Assembly (NCBI GenBank): GCA_904419315.1 | Contig: CAJFQY010000029.1 | Span: forward strand, 1 to 54,370 | DNA from: Zongyangia gallinarum | GTDB taxonomy: Bacteria > Bacillota > Clostridia > Oscillospirales > Ruminococcaceae | Reading direction: 5' to 3' | DNA length: 54,370 nucleotides | Shown here: one piece after another, positions 25,901 through 32,807 of the stretch | How the letters are laid out: each line of letters starts with the position of its first letter | How positions within the stretch are numbered: the first letter of the stretch is position 1 | Notes under the pieces: generated by a model | Databases searched by the model: none | What the model saw: the letters and a program-made list of their open reading frames with translations, nothing else | What the model was told of the DNA's origin: nothing | Made by a program: the position numbers and the translations under genes

Positions 25901-26520
25901 ACATCGGCTTCGGCGGCCTGGATCACGTCCTTGCTTCCGGCGAGGATGTCAACGTCCTGGTCTTCGACACCGAGGTTTATTCCAACACCGGCGGTCAGTC
26001 CTCCAAGTCCACCCCCACCGGCGCTGTGGCACAGTTTGCCGCTGCTGGTAAAGAGGTCAAGAAGAAAGACCTGGCTGGCATCGCCATGACCTATGGTTAT
26101 GTCTATGTAGCTCAGGTTGCTCAGGGCGCTGACATGAACCAGTGCATCAAAGCCTTCCACGAGGCGGAGAGCTATCATGGTCCGTCCCTGCTGATCTGCT
26201 ACGCTCCCTGTATCAACCACGGTATTAAGGGCGGCATGAGCATTGCCCAGACCGAGGAGAAGAAAGCGGTTGCCGCTGGTTACTGGCATCTGTTCCGCTT
26301 CGATCCCCGTCTGTCCGCTGAGGGCAAGAATCCCTTCCAGCTGGATAGCAAGGCTCCCACTGCTTCTTATAGAGACTTCATCATGGGTGAGGTCCGTTAC
26401 AACTCCCTGACCCGGTCCTTCCCGGATCGTGCAGAGAACCTCTTCGAGAGAGCAGAGGAGAACGCGGTGGAGAAATACAACCACCTGGTCAAACTTCAGA
26501 AAATGTACGAAGTTGAATAA
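22975..26520 (+). CDS. nifJ: Pyruvate:ferredoxin (flavodoxin) oxidoreductase
   Basis: A 1181-residue single-chain PFOR that oxidises pyruvate and CoA to acetyl-CoA and CO2 and reduces ferredoxin. The start is ATG 22975 after AAGGGAGGAAAAC. The N-terminal domain holds IYPITPSSVMAE. Two ferredoxin sites lie at about residues 696-760 (CIQCNFCSYVCP and CTGCGSCVNVCPGKKG). The thiamine-diphosphate domain has SGACAGCGETPYAKL and GDGWAYDIGFGGLDHV. The length is typical of the full alpha-gamma-delta-beta fusion. Codon choice is highly restricted compared with neighbours, indicating very high expression. Its reduced ferredoxin is the expected electron source for the hydrogenase at 5-10 kb. Confidence 0.97.
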   Translation: MARKMKTMDGNNAAAYVSYSFTDLAAIYPITPSSVMAEVTDKWSAEGKKNIFGQKVKVVEMQSEAGAAGTVHGSLAAGALTTTYTASQGLLLMIPNMYKIAGEQLPGVIHCSARALASHALSIFGDHSDIYACRQTGFAMLCSTNPQEVMDLGAVAHLSAIKGKVPFLHFFDGFRTSHEIQKIEMWDQEDLADMLDMDAVADFRKHALNPNHPALRGSAQNPDVFFQNREACNPYYDALPEVVEDYMKKVNEKIGTNYQLFNYYGAPDAENIIIAMGSVNDTIEETIDYLNANGGKYGLVKVRLYRPFSAKHLIAAIPETVKYISVLDRTKEPGSIGEPLYLDVVAALKGSKFETIPVMTGRYGLGSKDTTPANIISVYKNAETQEKPRFTIGIEDDVTNLSLPVVENPDTAPEGTTSCKFWGLGADGTVGANKNSIKIIGDHTDMYAQAYFAYDSKKSGGVTISHLRFGHKPIKSTYFINKANFVACHNPSYIGKYDMVEDLKDGGTFLLNCGWDMDEINKRMPAKEKRYIAEHNINFYTIDGIDIGREIGLGGRINTVLQAAFFKLANIIPIDDAVKYMKDAATASYSKKGEKIVAMNHAAIERGVQDVKKVDVPADWANAVDGDAVENVATGSRKDLVDYVNNIQNAINAQRGDKLPVSAFKDHVNGEFPQGSAAYEKRGIAVDVPEWNPENCIQCNFCSYVCPHAVIRPVVMTEEEAKNAPEGMKTVAMTGMPGYQFAMTVSALDCTGCGSCVNVCPGKKGNKALEMKSLDSQLAEQERFAYGYDLPEKPEVAAKFKDTTVKGSQFKQPLLEFSGACAGCGETPYAKLATQLCGDRMMIANATGCSSIWGGSSPSTPYTVNKKGFGPAWANSLFEDNAEYGYGMYLAQTTIRNSLIAKVEEIAANVDGALKEACDNYLATVNDGAANAAATEALVAELEKADCDKCKAVLADKDYLAKKSVWILGGDGWAYDIGFGGLDHVLASGEDVNVLVFDTEVYSNTGGQSSKSTPTGAVAQFAAAGKEVKKKDLAGIAMTYGYVYVAQVAQGADMNQCIKAFHEAESYHGPSLLICYAPCINHGIKGGMSIAQTEEKKAVAAGYWHLFRFDPRLSAEGKNPFQLDSKAPTASYRDFIMGEVRYNSLTRSFPDRAENLFERAEENAVEKYNHLVKLQKMYEVE

Positions 26521-26546
26521 GAGCTGTTCTAAACCGAACAGACTTC

Positions 26547-26577
26547 AAAAAGCCCGCGCTGTAAAGCGCGGGCTTTT
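26547..26577 (+). terminator. Intrinsic terminator after PFOR
   Basis: AAGCCCGCGCT-GTAA-AGCGCGGGCTTTT, a strong GC stem with a T tail. Confidence 0.92.
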
Positions 26578-26599
26578 CATTTTTTTAACTAGTAATTTG

Positions 26600-26836
26600 C
26601 TAGTCAGCGTCCTTTACAAGGTCGCGGCAATGTTTGCAGATCAGGTGTCCGCCGCAGTTTTTCAGGGAGTCGGTGCCGCCGCAAAGCTGACAGCACAAAA
26701 CAGGCTTTTCCATGACGATGCAGTCCCCCTCCAACCGCATATTTAGGCTACTTCCGGCCGATAGGCCCAGGGCGTAAATGAATTCGGCGGGGATGACAAT
26801 CCGGCCGAGTTCGTCCAGTCTGCGGGATACTTCCAT
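26600..26836 (-). CDS. AbrB/SpoVT-type regulator with C-terminal zinc ribbon
   Basis: A 78-residue transition-state-type DNA-binding protein. The N-terminal swapped-hairpin AbrB domain reads MEVSRRLDELGRIVIPAEF and LGLSAGSSLNMRLEGDCIVM. The C-terminal 30 residues carry two metal-binding cysteine pairs (CCQLCGG, CKHC), a fusion seen in clostridial AbrB relatives. It is divergent from an RHH gene across a 110-nt region containing an inverted repeat. A candidate minus-strand promoter is TTGACA with TATCCT at 17 nt near 26910-26935. Confidence 0.88.
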   Translation of the reverse strand: MEVSRRLDELGRIVIPAEFIYALGLSAGSSLNMRLEGDCIVMEKPVLCCQLCGGTDSLKNCGGHLICKHCRDLVKDAD

Positions 26837-26867
26837 ACAACCTATACTCCTTTTTTGACAAAATGTA

Positions 26868-26893
26868 TTCTAAATTCGATTACGAATTTGAAT
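26868..26893. promoter_or_regulatory. Operator-like inverted repeat between divergent regulators
   Basis: AAATTCG-ATTA-CGAATTT (26872-26889), extended outward by ATTC / GAAT with a one-base offset. It is central to the divergent AbrB and RHH genes and suits a dimeric repressor such as the adjacent RHH protein. It also forms a perfect stem. Confidence 0.55.
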
Positions 26894-26945
26894 ATATTAC
26901 CAGGATATCGTTTGTAATAAAATTTGTCAACAGGAGGACGAAGAA

Positions 26946-27149
26946 ATGAAAGAATTTATCCCGCAGAAAGCAGAGAAAGAAGTCATATCCATTCGAATTG
27001 AGTCGAATCTTCTGGACGAAATTGACGCCACTGCCGCCGAATACGAAATTAGCAGAAATTCTTTGATCGTCCAATGCATAAAATATGCGATGGAGAATCG
27101 AAGGGCCGGCAAATTCCAGCAGAAGGACCCGGAGAAAAGGGAGAAATAA
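26946..27149 (+). CDS. Ribbon-helix-helix (Arc/MetJ/CopG-type) regulator
   Basis: A 67-residue DNA-binding protein. The beta-strand VISIRIESNLLDEIDA followed by two helices (EYEISRNSLIVQCIKYAMEN) is the classic RHH layout; the tail is charged. The ATG follows ACAGGAGGACGAAG. The operator-like dyad just upstream makes autoregulation plausible. No toxin gene is adjacent, so an antitoxin role is unsupported. Confidence 0.82.
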   Translation: MKEFIPQKAEKEVISIRIESNLLDEIDATAAEYEISRNSLIVQCIKYAMENRRAGKFQQKDPEKREK

Positions 27150-27210
27150 ATCTCCTCCTATTATCATAGTTTCATCGGCGGCAGGGAAGACACTGCCTTC
27201 CTGAAAAAGA

Positions 27211-27243
27211 AAAAACAGCCGGAAGTACCGGCTGTTTTTTTTC
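27211..27243. terminator. Bidirectional intrinsic terminator
   Basis: AAAAAACAGCCGG-AAGTA-CCGGCTGTTTTTT, between the convergent RHH and YabE-like genes. Confidence 0.9.
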
Positions 27244-27253
27244 AGGGTGCCGT

Positions 27254-28366
27254 TCAGGGGATGGCGGCCTGGCCGGGGGAGACGGCAGTCTCTTCCTCCC
27301 GAGGGCCGCCGATGGAGGGCGGAGGCGTCTCCAACACATAGATGTTCACAATCCGCCTGCCAAAAAGGCAGCTTTCCAGATAGGTGTTAAAGAATAGGTC
27401 CACATCGATAATGCCATCCATCAGGGCGGTGCCGGTATCCGCCGCCACCGCGTAGCCGTAGACAAAGCTGCCGTCAGGGGAGGCGATATAGAGCCGGCTT
27501 CCATAGGGGATGACGTGGGGATCCACCGCCACCGTACCCTCTACAGCGGAAAGGCCGCTGGCCGTCCAGGCGCCGGGCCGGGCGGAATAGGCGGTGGCCA
27601 CCCCGTTGGAAAGGACCCACTCATATTCCAGGGGCTGGCCGTTTTGGTCGGTGGCCACTGGGGTGGAGGAAACCGGCACATTGGCGCCGACCAGACAGGT
27701 CTGGGCCACCGGCTGGACGGTCACTTCCTCCCCGGTCAGCTCCCGGGACTGTAGGACGCCGTCCACCCAGGTTTCCTCATAGGTCCTCACCTGTTCCCCC
27801 GGCACGCCTGCCCGGGTCACCCGGACCTGTCCCTCTTGTAGGAGGGGGGAGAGCTTCTCAACGGTTTCATAAGGGATCTCAGACACCTCCTGGGATGTCC
27901 GGTATTCCACCCGCTGGACCTGGATGTTTGTCCCCTGTTCCAGCGCCTGCCGGGGGTCCAGGTTGATTTCATCGTCCTTATCCAGGGTGACGCCGGCCTC
28001 ATCCAGGGCGTCGGATACATTGCCGCCGGTCATCTGTAGCTGCTGGACCTGCCCGTCCGCTTCCACCGAGACGGGGAAGGCCCGCTGGATCTCGATTTGA
28101 GGGGTGCTTTCCCCGCCAAAGCCGGTAAAGCTCACCTGGTCCACCGGCAGGGTTTGGATTCCTTCGTCCTGAAGGATTTCGGCGGGGTGGTTCCGCAGGG
28201 TGACGGCGAGGCGGATTTCCTGGCCATCCTGGATATACACAGCGTTGGTCTTCATTGATAGGGTATACAGTACGCTGCAAAACAGGGCGGAAAATAGGAA
28301 AACCGCGCAAAGGCGGCTGCGGGCGACCCTCCATACCCTCCGCACATTTTTGCATATTCGATCCAT
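27254..28366 (-). CDS. YabE-like protein: DUF348/G5 region plus C-terminal 3D domain
   Basis: A 370-residue exported or membrane-tethered cell-wall protein. A basic N-terminus and one membrane helix (about 18-35) precede DUF348-type repeats (TNAVYIQDGQEIRLAVTLRNH, MTGGNVSDALDEAGVTLDKDDEINLDPRQ) and a G5 region (EYRTSQEVSEIPYETVEKLSP to REL). The C-terminal 3D domain carries the expected aspartates (AVDPHVIPYGSRLYI, AADTGTALMDGIIDVDLFF). Relatives (YabE, Rpf-like proteins) remodel peptidoglycan during germination or resuscitation. The ATG follows AAAGGAG. A short Pro-rich tail follows the domain. Confidence 0.87.
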   Translation of the reverse strand: MDRICKNVRRVWRVARSRLCAVFLFSALFCSVLYTLSMKTNAVYIQDGQEIRLAVTLRNHPAEILQDEGIQTLPVDQVSFTGFGGESTPQIEIQRAFPVSVEADGQVQQLQMTGGNVSDALDEAGVTLDKDDEINLDPRQALEQGTNIQVQRVEYRTSQEVSEIPYETVEKLSPLLQEGQVRVTRAGVPGEQVRTYEETWVDGVLQSRELTGEEVTVQPVAQTCLVGANVPVSSTPVATDQNGQPLEYEWVLSNGVATAYSARPGAWTASGLSAVEGTVAVDPHVIPYGSRLYIASPDGSFVYGYAVAADTGTALMDGIIDVDLFFNTYLESCLFGRRIVNIYVLETPPPSIGGPREEETAVSPGQAAIP

Positions 28367-28620
28367 ATCATTCTCCTTTGCAAGAGGATTTCACCGCTCC
28401 AGCAGGAGCTATTTTCTATTCTTACCAGATTTGCTGCCATTATATGCAAGTTTCCAGTTTTTGTCAAATATGAGCCAAAGAAAAGAAAAATGAAGGATCT
28501 GTCAGGCCATGTCGAAGGGATTGGAAAAGTTTGTGCAGTTCGGGAAAAATTTTTCCCCCGGAGGGTGGGGAAGCTGTCAAGATGGGAAAAATCAAAAAAA
28601 TGGCACAGATATAAAAATTT
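28367..28620. other. Non-coding region upstream of the YabE-like gene
   Basis: 254 nt, AT-richer than the genes. It should contain the minus-strand promoter of the YabE-like gene, but I see no convincing -35/-10 pair. No coding region is supported on either strand. Confidence 0.5.
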
Positions 28621-28994
28621 CCCGGAAGGGGCCCAGCTACCGCCGGGGGATATCGCGCTGTGGTGTCAATCGCAACATAGTCGCGTGAGACGCGGCAGTG
28701 CCACGAATAAAACCCGGGGCGCGTCTTGCTCTCCGCCAGGAGCGCCAGCTACCGCTGGGGGACACCGCGCTGTGGTGTCGTTCGAGACAAAATCGCGTGT
28801 GTCGCGGCAGTGGCGCAGATAAAGTTCGAAGCGCGATCTGCCCGCCGCTAGGCGCGCGTCATCCCGCCCCGGAAGGGGCCCAGCTACCGCCGGGGGATAT
28901 CGCGCTGATGTTTCAATCGCAACATAGTTGCGGGCGTCGCGGCAAAGTCTCGAATAAAACCCAGGGCGCGGTTTGCTCGCCGCTAGGCGCGCCC
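28621..28994 (+). repeat. Mosaic intergenic repeat array G
   Basis: Three to four units in + orientation between the start of the YabE-like gene and the terminator of the rpsI operon. Hairpins include CCC-CGGAAG-GGG, CTC-CGCCAG-GAG and CGC-CGCTAG-GCG. The block TGGTGTCAATCGCAACATAG is identical to copies in array B, 24 kb away. Confidence 0.9.
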
Positions 28995-28996
28995 GC

Positions 28997-29031
28997 AAAA
29001 AAACAGGCTCCGCAGAGAGGGAGCCTGTTTC
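28997..29031 (-). terminator. Terminator of the rplM-rpsI operon
   Basis: ACAGGCTCC / GGAGCCTGT stem with an A run on the plus strand (T run for minus-strand transcription). It directly abuts array G. Confidence 0.88.
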
Positions 29032-29046
29032 CATGTCCATGTGTAA

Positions 29047-29445
29047 TTATCTCTTGCTGAACTGGGGAGCGCGACGAGCGGCTTTGAGGCCGTACTTCTT
29101 ACGCTCTTTCATACGCGGATCGCGGGTGAGGAAGCCGGCTTTTTTCAGAATGGGGCGCAGCTCCTCGTTGTACTCCAGCAGTGCTCTGGCGATGCCGTGA
29201 CGGATAGCACCGGCCTGTCCGGTGACGCCGCCGCCGCCAACGTTGCAGACAATGTCAAAGTTGCCGTTGGTGTTGGTCAGCTCCAGGGGCTGGCGGACAA
29301 TGAGTTTCAGGGTATCCAGGCCGAAATAATCGTCGATATCACGGCCGTTGATCTTTATGGAACCGCTGCCTGCATAGAGTCTCACTCTGGCAACGGAATG
29401 TTTTCTTCTGCCTGTTCCGTAAAAGAATGGTTTTGTATCGTACAT
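29047..29445 (-). CDS. rpsI: 30S ribosomal protein S9
   Basis: A 132-residue ribosomal protein of the small-subunit head. Family features are YGTGRRKHSVARVRL at the N-terminus, GGGGVTGQAGAIRHGIARAL in the middle and the basic C-terminal tail GLKAARRAPQFSKR that reaches the P-site tRNA. The ATG follows AAGGAGGAC. It lies 22 nt downstream of rplM, the usual bacterial pair. Confidence 0.97.
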   Translation of the reverse strand: MYDTKPFFYGTGRRKHSVARVRLYAGSGSIKINGRDIDDYFGLDTLKLIVRQPLELTNTNGNFDIVCNVGGGGVTGQAGAIRHGIARALLEYNEELRPILKKAGFLTRDPRMKERKKYGLKAARRAPQFSKR

Positions 29446-29467
29446 TTAAATGTCCTCCTTTCCTATC

Positions 29468-29896
29468 TTATAGAGACCAAGTTTCGGGGTTCTGTGCGGC
29501 ATGGGTATGCTCCGCGCCCTTGAATACGCGGCAGCGCTTGAGAGAATTGGCCCCGATGGTGTTGGAGGGCAGCATCCCTTTGACAGCCAGCATCATGGCT
29601 TTCTCAGGATTTTCCTTCATCAGCTTGTCGTATCTGGTCTCTTTGAGGCCGCCGATCCAGCCGGTGTGATGACGGTAATATTTCTGCTCCAGCTTTTTGC
29701 CGGTGAGGACAGCTTTTTCCACGTTGATGATGATGACGTGATCGCCGCAGTCCACATGGGGGGTATAGGTGGGCTTATGTTTGCCGTTGAGGATATGGGC
29801 GGCGAGAGCAGCGGTGCGGCCCAGGGGCTTGTCGGCTGCGTCCAGCACATACCATTTGCGGCTGATTTCGCCAGCTTTTGGCATTGTTGTTGACAT
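29468..29896 (-). CDS. rplM: 50S ribosomal protein L13
   Basis: A 142-residue early-assembly protein of the large subunit. Family features are RKWYVLDAADKPLGRTAALAAHILNGK, CGDHVIIINVEKAVLTGKK and the conserved MLAVKGMLPSNTIGANSLKR segment. The ATG follows GTAGGAGG. The 115-nt leader between its strong promoter and the start contains three predicted hairpins, consistent with ribosomal-protein autoregulation. Confidence 0.97.
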   Translation of the reverse strand: MSTTMPKAGEISRKWYVLDAADKPLGRTAALAAHILNGKHKPTYTPHVDCGDHVIIINVEKAVLTGKKLEQKYYRHHTGWIGGLKETRYDKLMKENPEKAMMLAVKGMLPSNTIGANSLKRCRVFKGAEHTHAAQNPETWSL

Positions 29897-30012
29897 ACGT
29901 TTTACCTCCTACAAGTATCTTCCGGCCGTCTCCTCTGGGGGGACGGCAGCGGGAAAAGTGAAACTTTTCTATCAAAATCCGCTTTCCTAAGCGGTTTAGA
30001 CATCAAGTCGCA
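29897..30012 (-). promoter_or_regulatory. Structured rplM leader
   Basis: On the minus strand it holds CCGCTTAGGAAAGCGG, AAAAGTTTCACTTTT and GCCGTC...GACGGC stems in tandem before the ribosome site. It occupies the position of the L13 leader known in Bacillus, but I did not fold or compare it, so the equivalence is inferred from position only. Confidence 0.45.
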
Positions 30013-30018
30013 TGTACC

Positions 30019-30047
30019 ATTATAGTGAAGAAGCCCTAGGGTGTCAA
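30019..30047 (-). promoter_or_regulatory. Promoter of rplM-rpsI
   Basis: Consensus TTGACA (30042-30047), exact 17-nt spacer, TATAAT (30019-30024) on the minus strand. This is the strongest promoter in the window by match. Confidence 0.93.
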
Positions 30048-30182
30048 TACCTTTTTTGCAAAAATTTAATTTACATCTCTGCTTTCTCTTGATTTCTCTC
30101 CCAAACGCCGGATTTCTCTCTCATTCTCACGCGCCATTTCACTTTTTTGCAGTCTCCCGAAAGCCCGGCGGGGAAAAGGGGA

Positions 30183-30211
30183 TTGCCAGGCCCGCTGATT
30201 TCCTGTACAAT
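30183..30211 (+). promoter_or_regulatory. Promoter of the TtcA-like gene
   Basis: TTGCCA (30183-30188), 17-nt spacer, TACAAT (30206-30211). The leader is about 25 nt. Confidence 0.75.
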
Positions 30212-30241
30212 AGAACAGGTTTTGAGAAGGGGGGAAGGAAG

Positions 30242-30952
30242 ATGCAAAAGATCCTAGGCTATATGCGCAAGGCCATCACCGACTACCAGATGCTGGAGGA
30301 CGGGGACCGGGTGGCCGTAGGGGTCAGCGGCGGCAAGGATTCGGTGGTGCTCCTCACCGGGCTGTGCCGGCTGCGGAGGTTTATCGGCATCGACTATCAG
30401 GTGGTGGCCGTGACCCTGGACCCCATGTTCGGCGGCGTCCCCACCGACTACACCCCCATCCAGGAGCTCTGCGATCAGCTGGAGGTCCCCTTTGTCCTCA
30501 AGCGCACCGACATCGGCCCGGTGGTCTTTGACGTCCGCCAGGAGAAGAACCCCTGCAGCCTCTGCGCCCGGATGCGGCGGGGCGCCCTCCACGACGCGGC
30601 CAAGGAAAAGGGCTGCAACAAGATCGCCCTGGGCCATCACTGGGACGACGCGGTGGAGACCTTCCTCCTCAACCTGTTCCACGAGGGGCGGATCGGCTGC
30701 TTCTCCCCGGTGTCCTACCTCTCCCGGAAGGATTTGACCATGATCCGGCCCCTGGTCTTCGCCCCGGAGCGGGATATTGGGTCGGCCCAGCGCCGGTGCC
30801 GGCTGCCGGTGGTCAAGAGCAAGTGCCCGGCGGACACCTTCACCCAGCGCCAGTGGGCCAAGGAGTATCTGGACACCATGGAAAAGGAGCATCCCGGCTT
30901 TAAAAAGCGGCTGTTCGGCGCCATGGTCCGGGCCCATGTCAGCGGCTGGTGA
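30242..30952 (+). CDS. TtcA/TilS-family PP-loop tRNA thiolation ATPase
   Basis: A 236-residue adenylating enzyme of the N-type PP-loop superfamily. The PP-loop SGGKDS lies at 29-34. A pair of cysteines (Cys105 and Cys108, NPCSLCARMRRG) and the later GHHWDDAVETFLLN match the TtcA group, which thiolates tRNA (for example 2-thiocytidine) using an iron-sulfur cluster. The later Cys in VVKSKCPADTF could complete the site. I chose the ATG at 30242 following GGGGGGAAGGAAG; the longer upstream frame is not supported. A strong terminator follows. Confidence 0.85.
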   Translation: MQKILGYMRKAITDYQMLEDGDRVAVGVSGGKDSVVLLTGLCRLRRFIGIDYQVVAVTLDPMFGGVPTDYTPIQELCDQLEVPFVLKRTDIGPVVFDVRQEKNPCSLCARMRRGALHDAAKEKGCNKIALGHHWDDAVETFLLNLFHEGRIGCFSPVSYLSRKDLTMIRPLVFAPERDIGSAQRRCRLPVVKSKCPADTFTQRQWAKEYLDTMEKEHPGFKKRLFGAMVRAHVSGW

Positions 30953-30968
30953 GGGAGAACAAGGCATA

Positions 30969-31007
30969 AAAAGGCGGCGGACCCAAAGTCCGCCGCCTCT
31001 TTTTTTA
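30969..31007 (+). terminator. Intrinsic terminator after TtcA-like gene
   Basis: AAGGCGGCGGAC-CCAAA-GTCCGCCGCCT followed by a T run. Confidence 0.92.
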
Positions 31008-31058
31008 TTATCTCATCCCGGGGAGCGCGGAAACGCTGAGCCGAAAAGCGTCCTATCC

Positions 31059-31244
31059 TTACTCCTCAGAAAAATCCTCTTCAGTCAGCAGGATCTCCCC
31101 GTATTTTGCCTCATGGGCTTCGATCTCCTTCCAGCAGAGGTACTCGATGAGATTGGACATAGATCGCTTCTCCCGCTGGGCAATTTTGCGGATCTTTGCG
31201 TGACAGGTTTCGTCGAAACGGAATGTAAAAGGGATTTTTGCCAT
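31059..31244 (-). CDS. Small ribbon-helix-helix DNA-binding protein
   Basis: A 61-residue protein reading IPFTFRFDETCHAKIRKIAQREKRSMSN and LIEYLCWKEIEAHEAKYG, which is the beta-strand plus two-helix layout of Arc/CopG proteins. The C-terminal tail is acidic (LLTEEDFSEE). The ATG follows GAGGTGATC. It is a lone minus-strand gene; no partner toxin is adjacent and the target is unknown. The upstream 290 nt (31245-31537) hold no other coding region that I can support. Confidence 0.78.
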   Translation of the reverse strand: MAKIPFTFRFDETCHAKIRKIAQREKRSMSNLIEYLCWKEIEAHEAKYGEILLTEEDFSEE

Positions 31245-31490
31245 GTGATCACCTCATTATATTGGCTCTTGGTCTTATTTTAGTAAAAAGCCAGTTCTCT
31301 GTATGCATAACGTTTGATGTTGATGTGACGGTAATCTTACATCATTATGGCCTACATGAGATGATATATGCGTATATTATAGCAATATTTTCCATGAATC
31401 GGTGGTTCGTTCCGAGGCTGCCCGGCGGAACCGAAAAATCCGGGGGAAGGGGCCTTAGGGCAACGGGAGGATATTTTCCCGGAAGATGGA

Positions 31491-31524
31491 AAAAGCGGCG
31501 ATGGAAATTTCCATCGCCGCTTTA
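31491..31524. terminator. Intrinsic terminator of the LytTR gene
   Basis: AAAGCGGCGATGGAAAT / TTTCCATCGCCGCTTT with virtually no loop; suitable in both directions. Confidence 0.88.
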
Positions 31525-31537
31525 TGATCTCTGACGT

Positions 31538-32263
31538 TTAATACCGACCCAGGGCCCAGGCAAAGTAGCGCTCCTTGATTTTGGAGATGCCGCTTTGACG
31601 GATCTTCACCTCAGCGCCGCCCTCCATAATAAAGGTGTGACCGACAATGTTGGTGATGTAATCCATGTTGGCAAGATAGCTCTGATGGCACCGGAGGAAG
31701 CGCCGGTCGGAGATCAGGGCCTCCAGATCCCCCAGCTTGGTATAGCAGGAGAAGGTGAATCCCTGCCGGGTGTAGAGGGTCACAATCCGCCGGCAGCTAG
31801 ACAGATACAGCAGGTTATCCAGCAGCAGGTCATAGGTTTTCCGGGCGGTGCGGATCAAAACGTGGCGGGCCTTTTCCGGGTCATAACCGGCCAAAGCCTT
31901 GTCCAGGGCCGGCTCCACCACAGCCTCGGACAGAGGCTTTTTTATGAAGGCGGCGCCGGGGATGTCCATAAGCTCCAGGTTGGAAATATCCTGGGGCCCG
32001 ATGAAGATGATCGGGCAGAAACGGTTGTACTCCCGCACCTTCTGGGACAGCTCCGTCATGTCATCGGCGGTGCCGTCGGTGGATAAGAACACTATGTCAA
32101 ACACACGCTGACAGGTGTACATGGAATCGAGGATTTTCTCCAGGCTGGTGAAGGTGTCCGCCTCAGCGGGGCCCTCCGCTTTGCCCTCCATCATCTGCCG
32201 GACCAGGGCCTCCAAAGCCTGGCCGTCTTCCTGGGATGGATCGTAAATTGCAATGTTCATCAT
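31538..32263 (-). CDS. LytTR-type regulator with degenerate receiver
   Basis: A 241-residue protein with an N-terminal CheY-like domain and a C-terminal LytTR DNA-binding domain (about 140-235; RIVTLYTRQGFTFSCYTKLGDLE, FLRCHQSYLANMDYI). In the receiver, the strand-3 position normally occupied by the phosphoacceptor reads FDIVFLSTDG, with Ser where Asp is expected, while the later Lys (AAFIKKP) remains. It is therefore probably not regulated by normal phosphorylation. No LytS-type kinase is adjacent. Two ATGs (32261-32263 and 32258-32260) are possible starts behind GGGAGG. The long leader contains a 40-nt hairpin. Confidence 0.82.
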   Translation of the reverse strand: MMNIAIYDPSQEDGQALEALVRQMMEGKAEGPAEADTFTSLEKILDSMYTCQRVFDIVFLSTDGTADDMTELSQKVREYNRFCPIIFIGPQDISNLELMDIPGAAFIKKPLSEAVVEPALDKALAGYDPEKARHVLIRTARKTYDLLLDNLLYLSSCRRIVTLYTRQGFTFSCYTKLGDLEALISDRRFLRCHQSYLANMDYITNIVGHTFIMEGGAEVKIRQSGISKIKERYFAWALGRY

Positions 32264-32807
32264 GGTATTTCCCTGCCTCCCTTAGGGGGAGAATCTACTT
32301 TCTCCGACGTTAAATTTTGCGATGAGTATGATGTGTGTAGCGGCTTCACTGTCTGCCCAGACCCGATGACTTGGGGACCGTCGGGCAGACCATTGGGTCA
32401 TATAGATATACCAATACATCTTTATTATAATACACTATGACAAAAATGAACATGCTTTTTTGTGAATTCCGTAAAATTCGCCAAATTTTACAAATATGTA
32501 CTAACAAAAAACGTTTTTATCGTCCTATTGGCGTTTTTGATTTGTGCAACATGCGAAAGGTTTGATAACCAATTTTTGGATGCAACGGGGAAGCATTTCC
32601 AGCAAAGCCCATATTCCCGGTGTTTCCTTTCAGGAATAGCATGGAGAAGTAAGAAATTCGTAAGGAAAACATGTTCCGCCCTGTAAGAAATCCTCCGTAT
32701 AATCACAGTGAGAAAGAGAATTGTGGTATAATAGCGTTATTGGCGCGGAAGGGGCAGGGCCCCGGCGGCGCCGAAAACGTGAAAAACCTAAAGGAGAGGA
32801 ACGGAAT
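32264..32807. other. Divergent regulatory region with a 40-nt hairpin
   Basis: 544 nt between the LytTR gene (-) and the second response regulator (+). On the minus strand there is a TATAAT (32424-32429) with weak -35 TGTTCA, then a leader containing the stem GTCTGCCC / GGGCAGAC (32351-32390) with an inner CCC/GGG pairing. On the plus strand, TATAAT at 32727-32732 with upstream TGG probably serves the response regulator. The AT-rich stretch 32453-32700 shows nothing recognisable. Confidence 0.55.

Noticed and set aside
22723..26484. A 1253-codon frame antisense to PFOR
   Set aside because: Strong codon bias in PFOR removes stops from this antisense frame. The translation has no domains or ribosome site, and the sense strand is an unmistakable enzyme.
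31257..31262. Minus-strand TATAAT just upstream of the 61-residue RHH gene
   Set aside because: It abuts the ribosome site, so transcription would start inside it, and there is no -35 at a suitable distance.
32462..32686. A 74-codon plus-strand frame (GTG start) with one hydrophobic stretch
   Set aside because: There is no ribosome site and no promoter in register, and the composition resembles non-coding AT-rich DNA.
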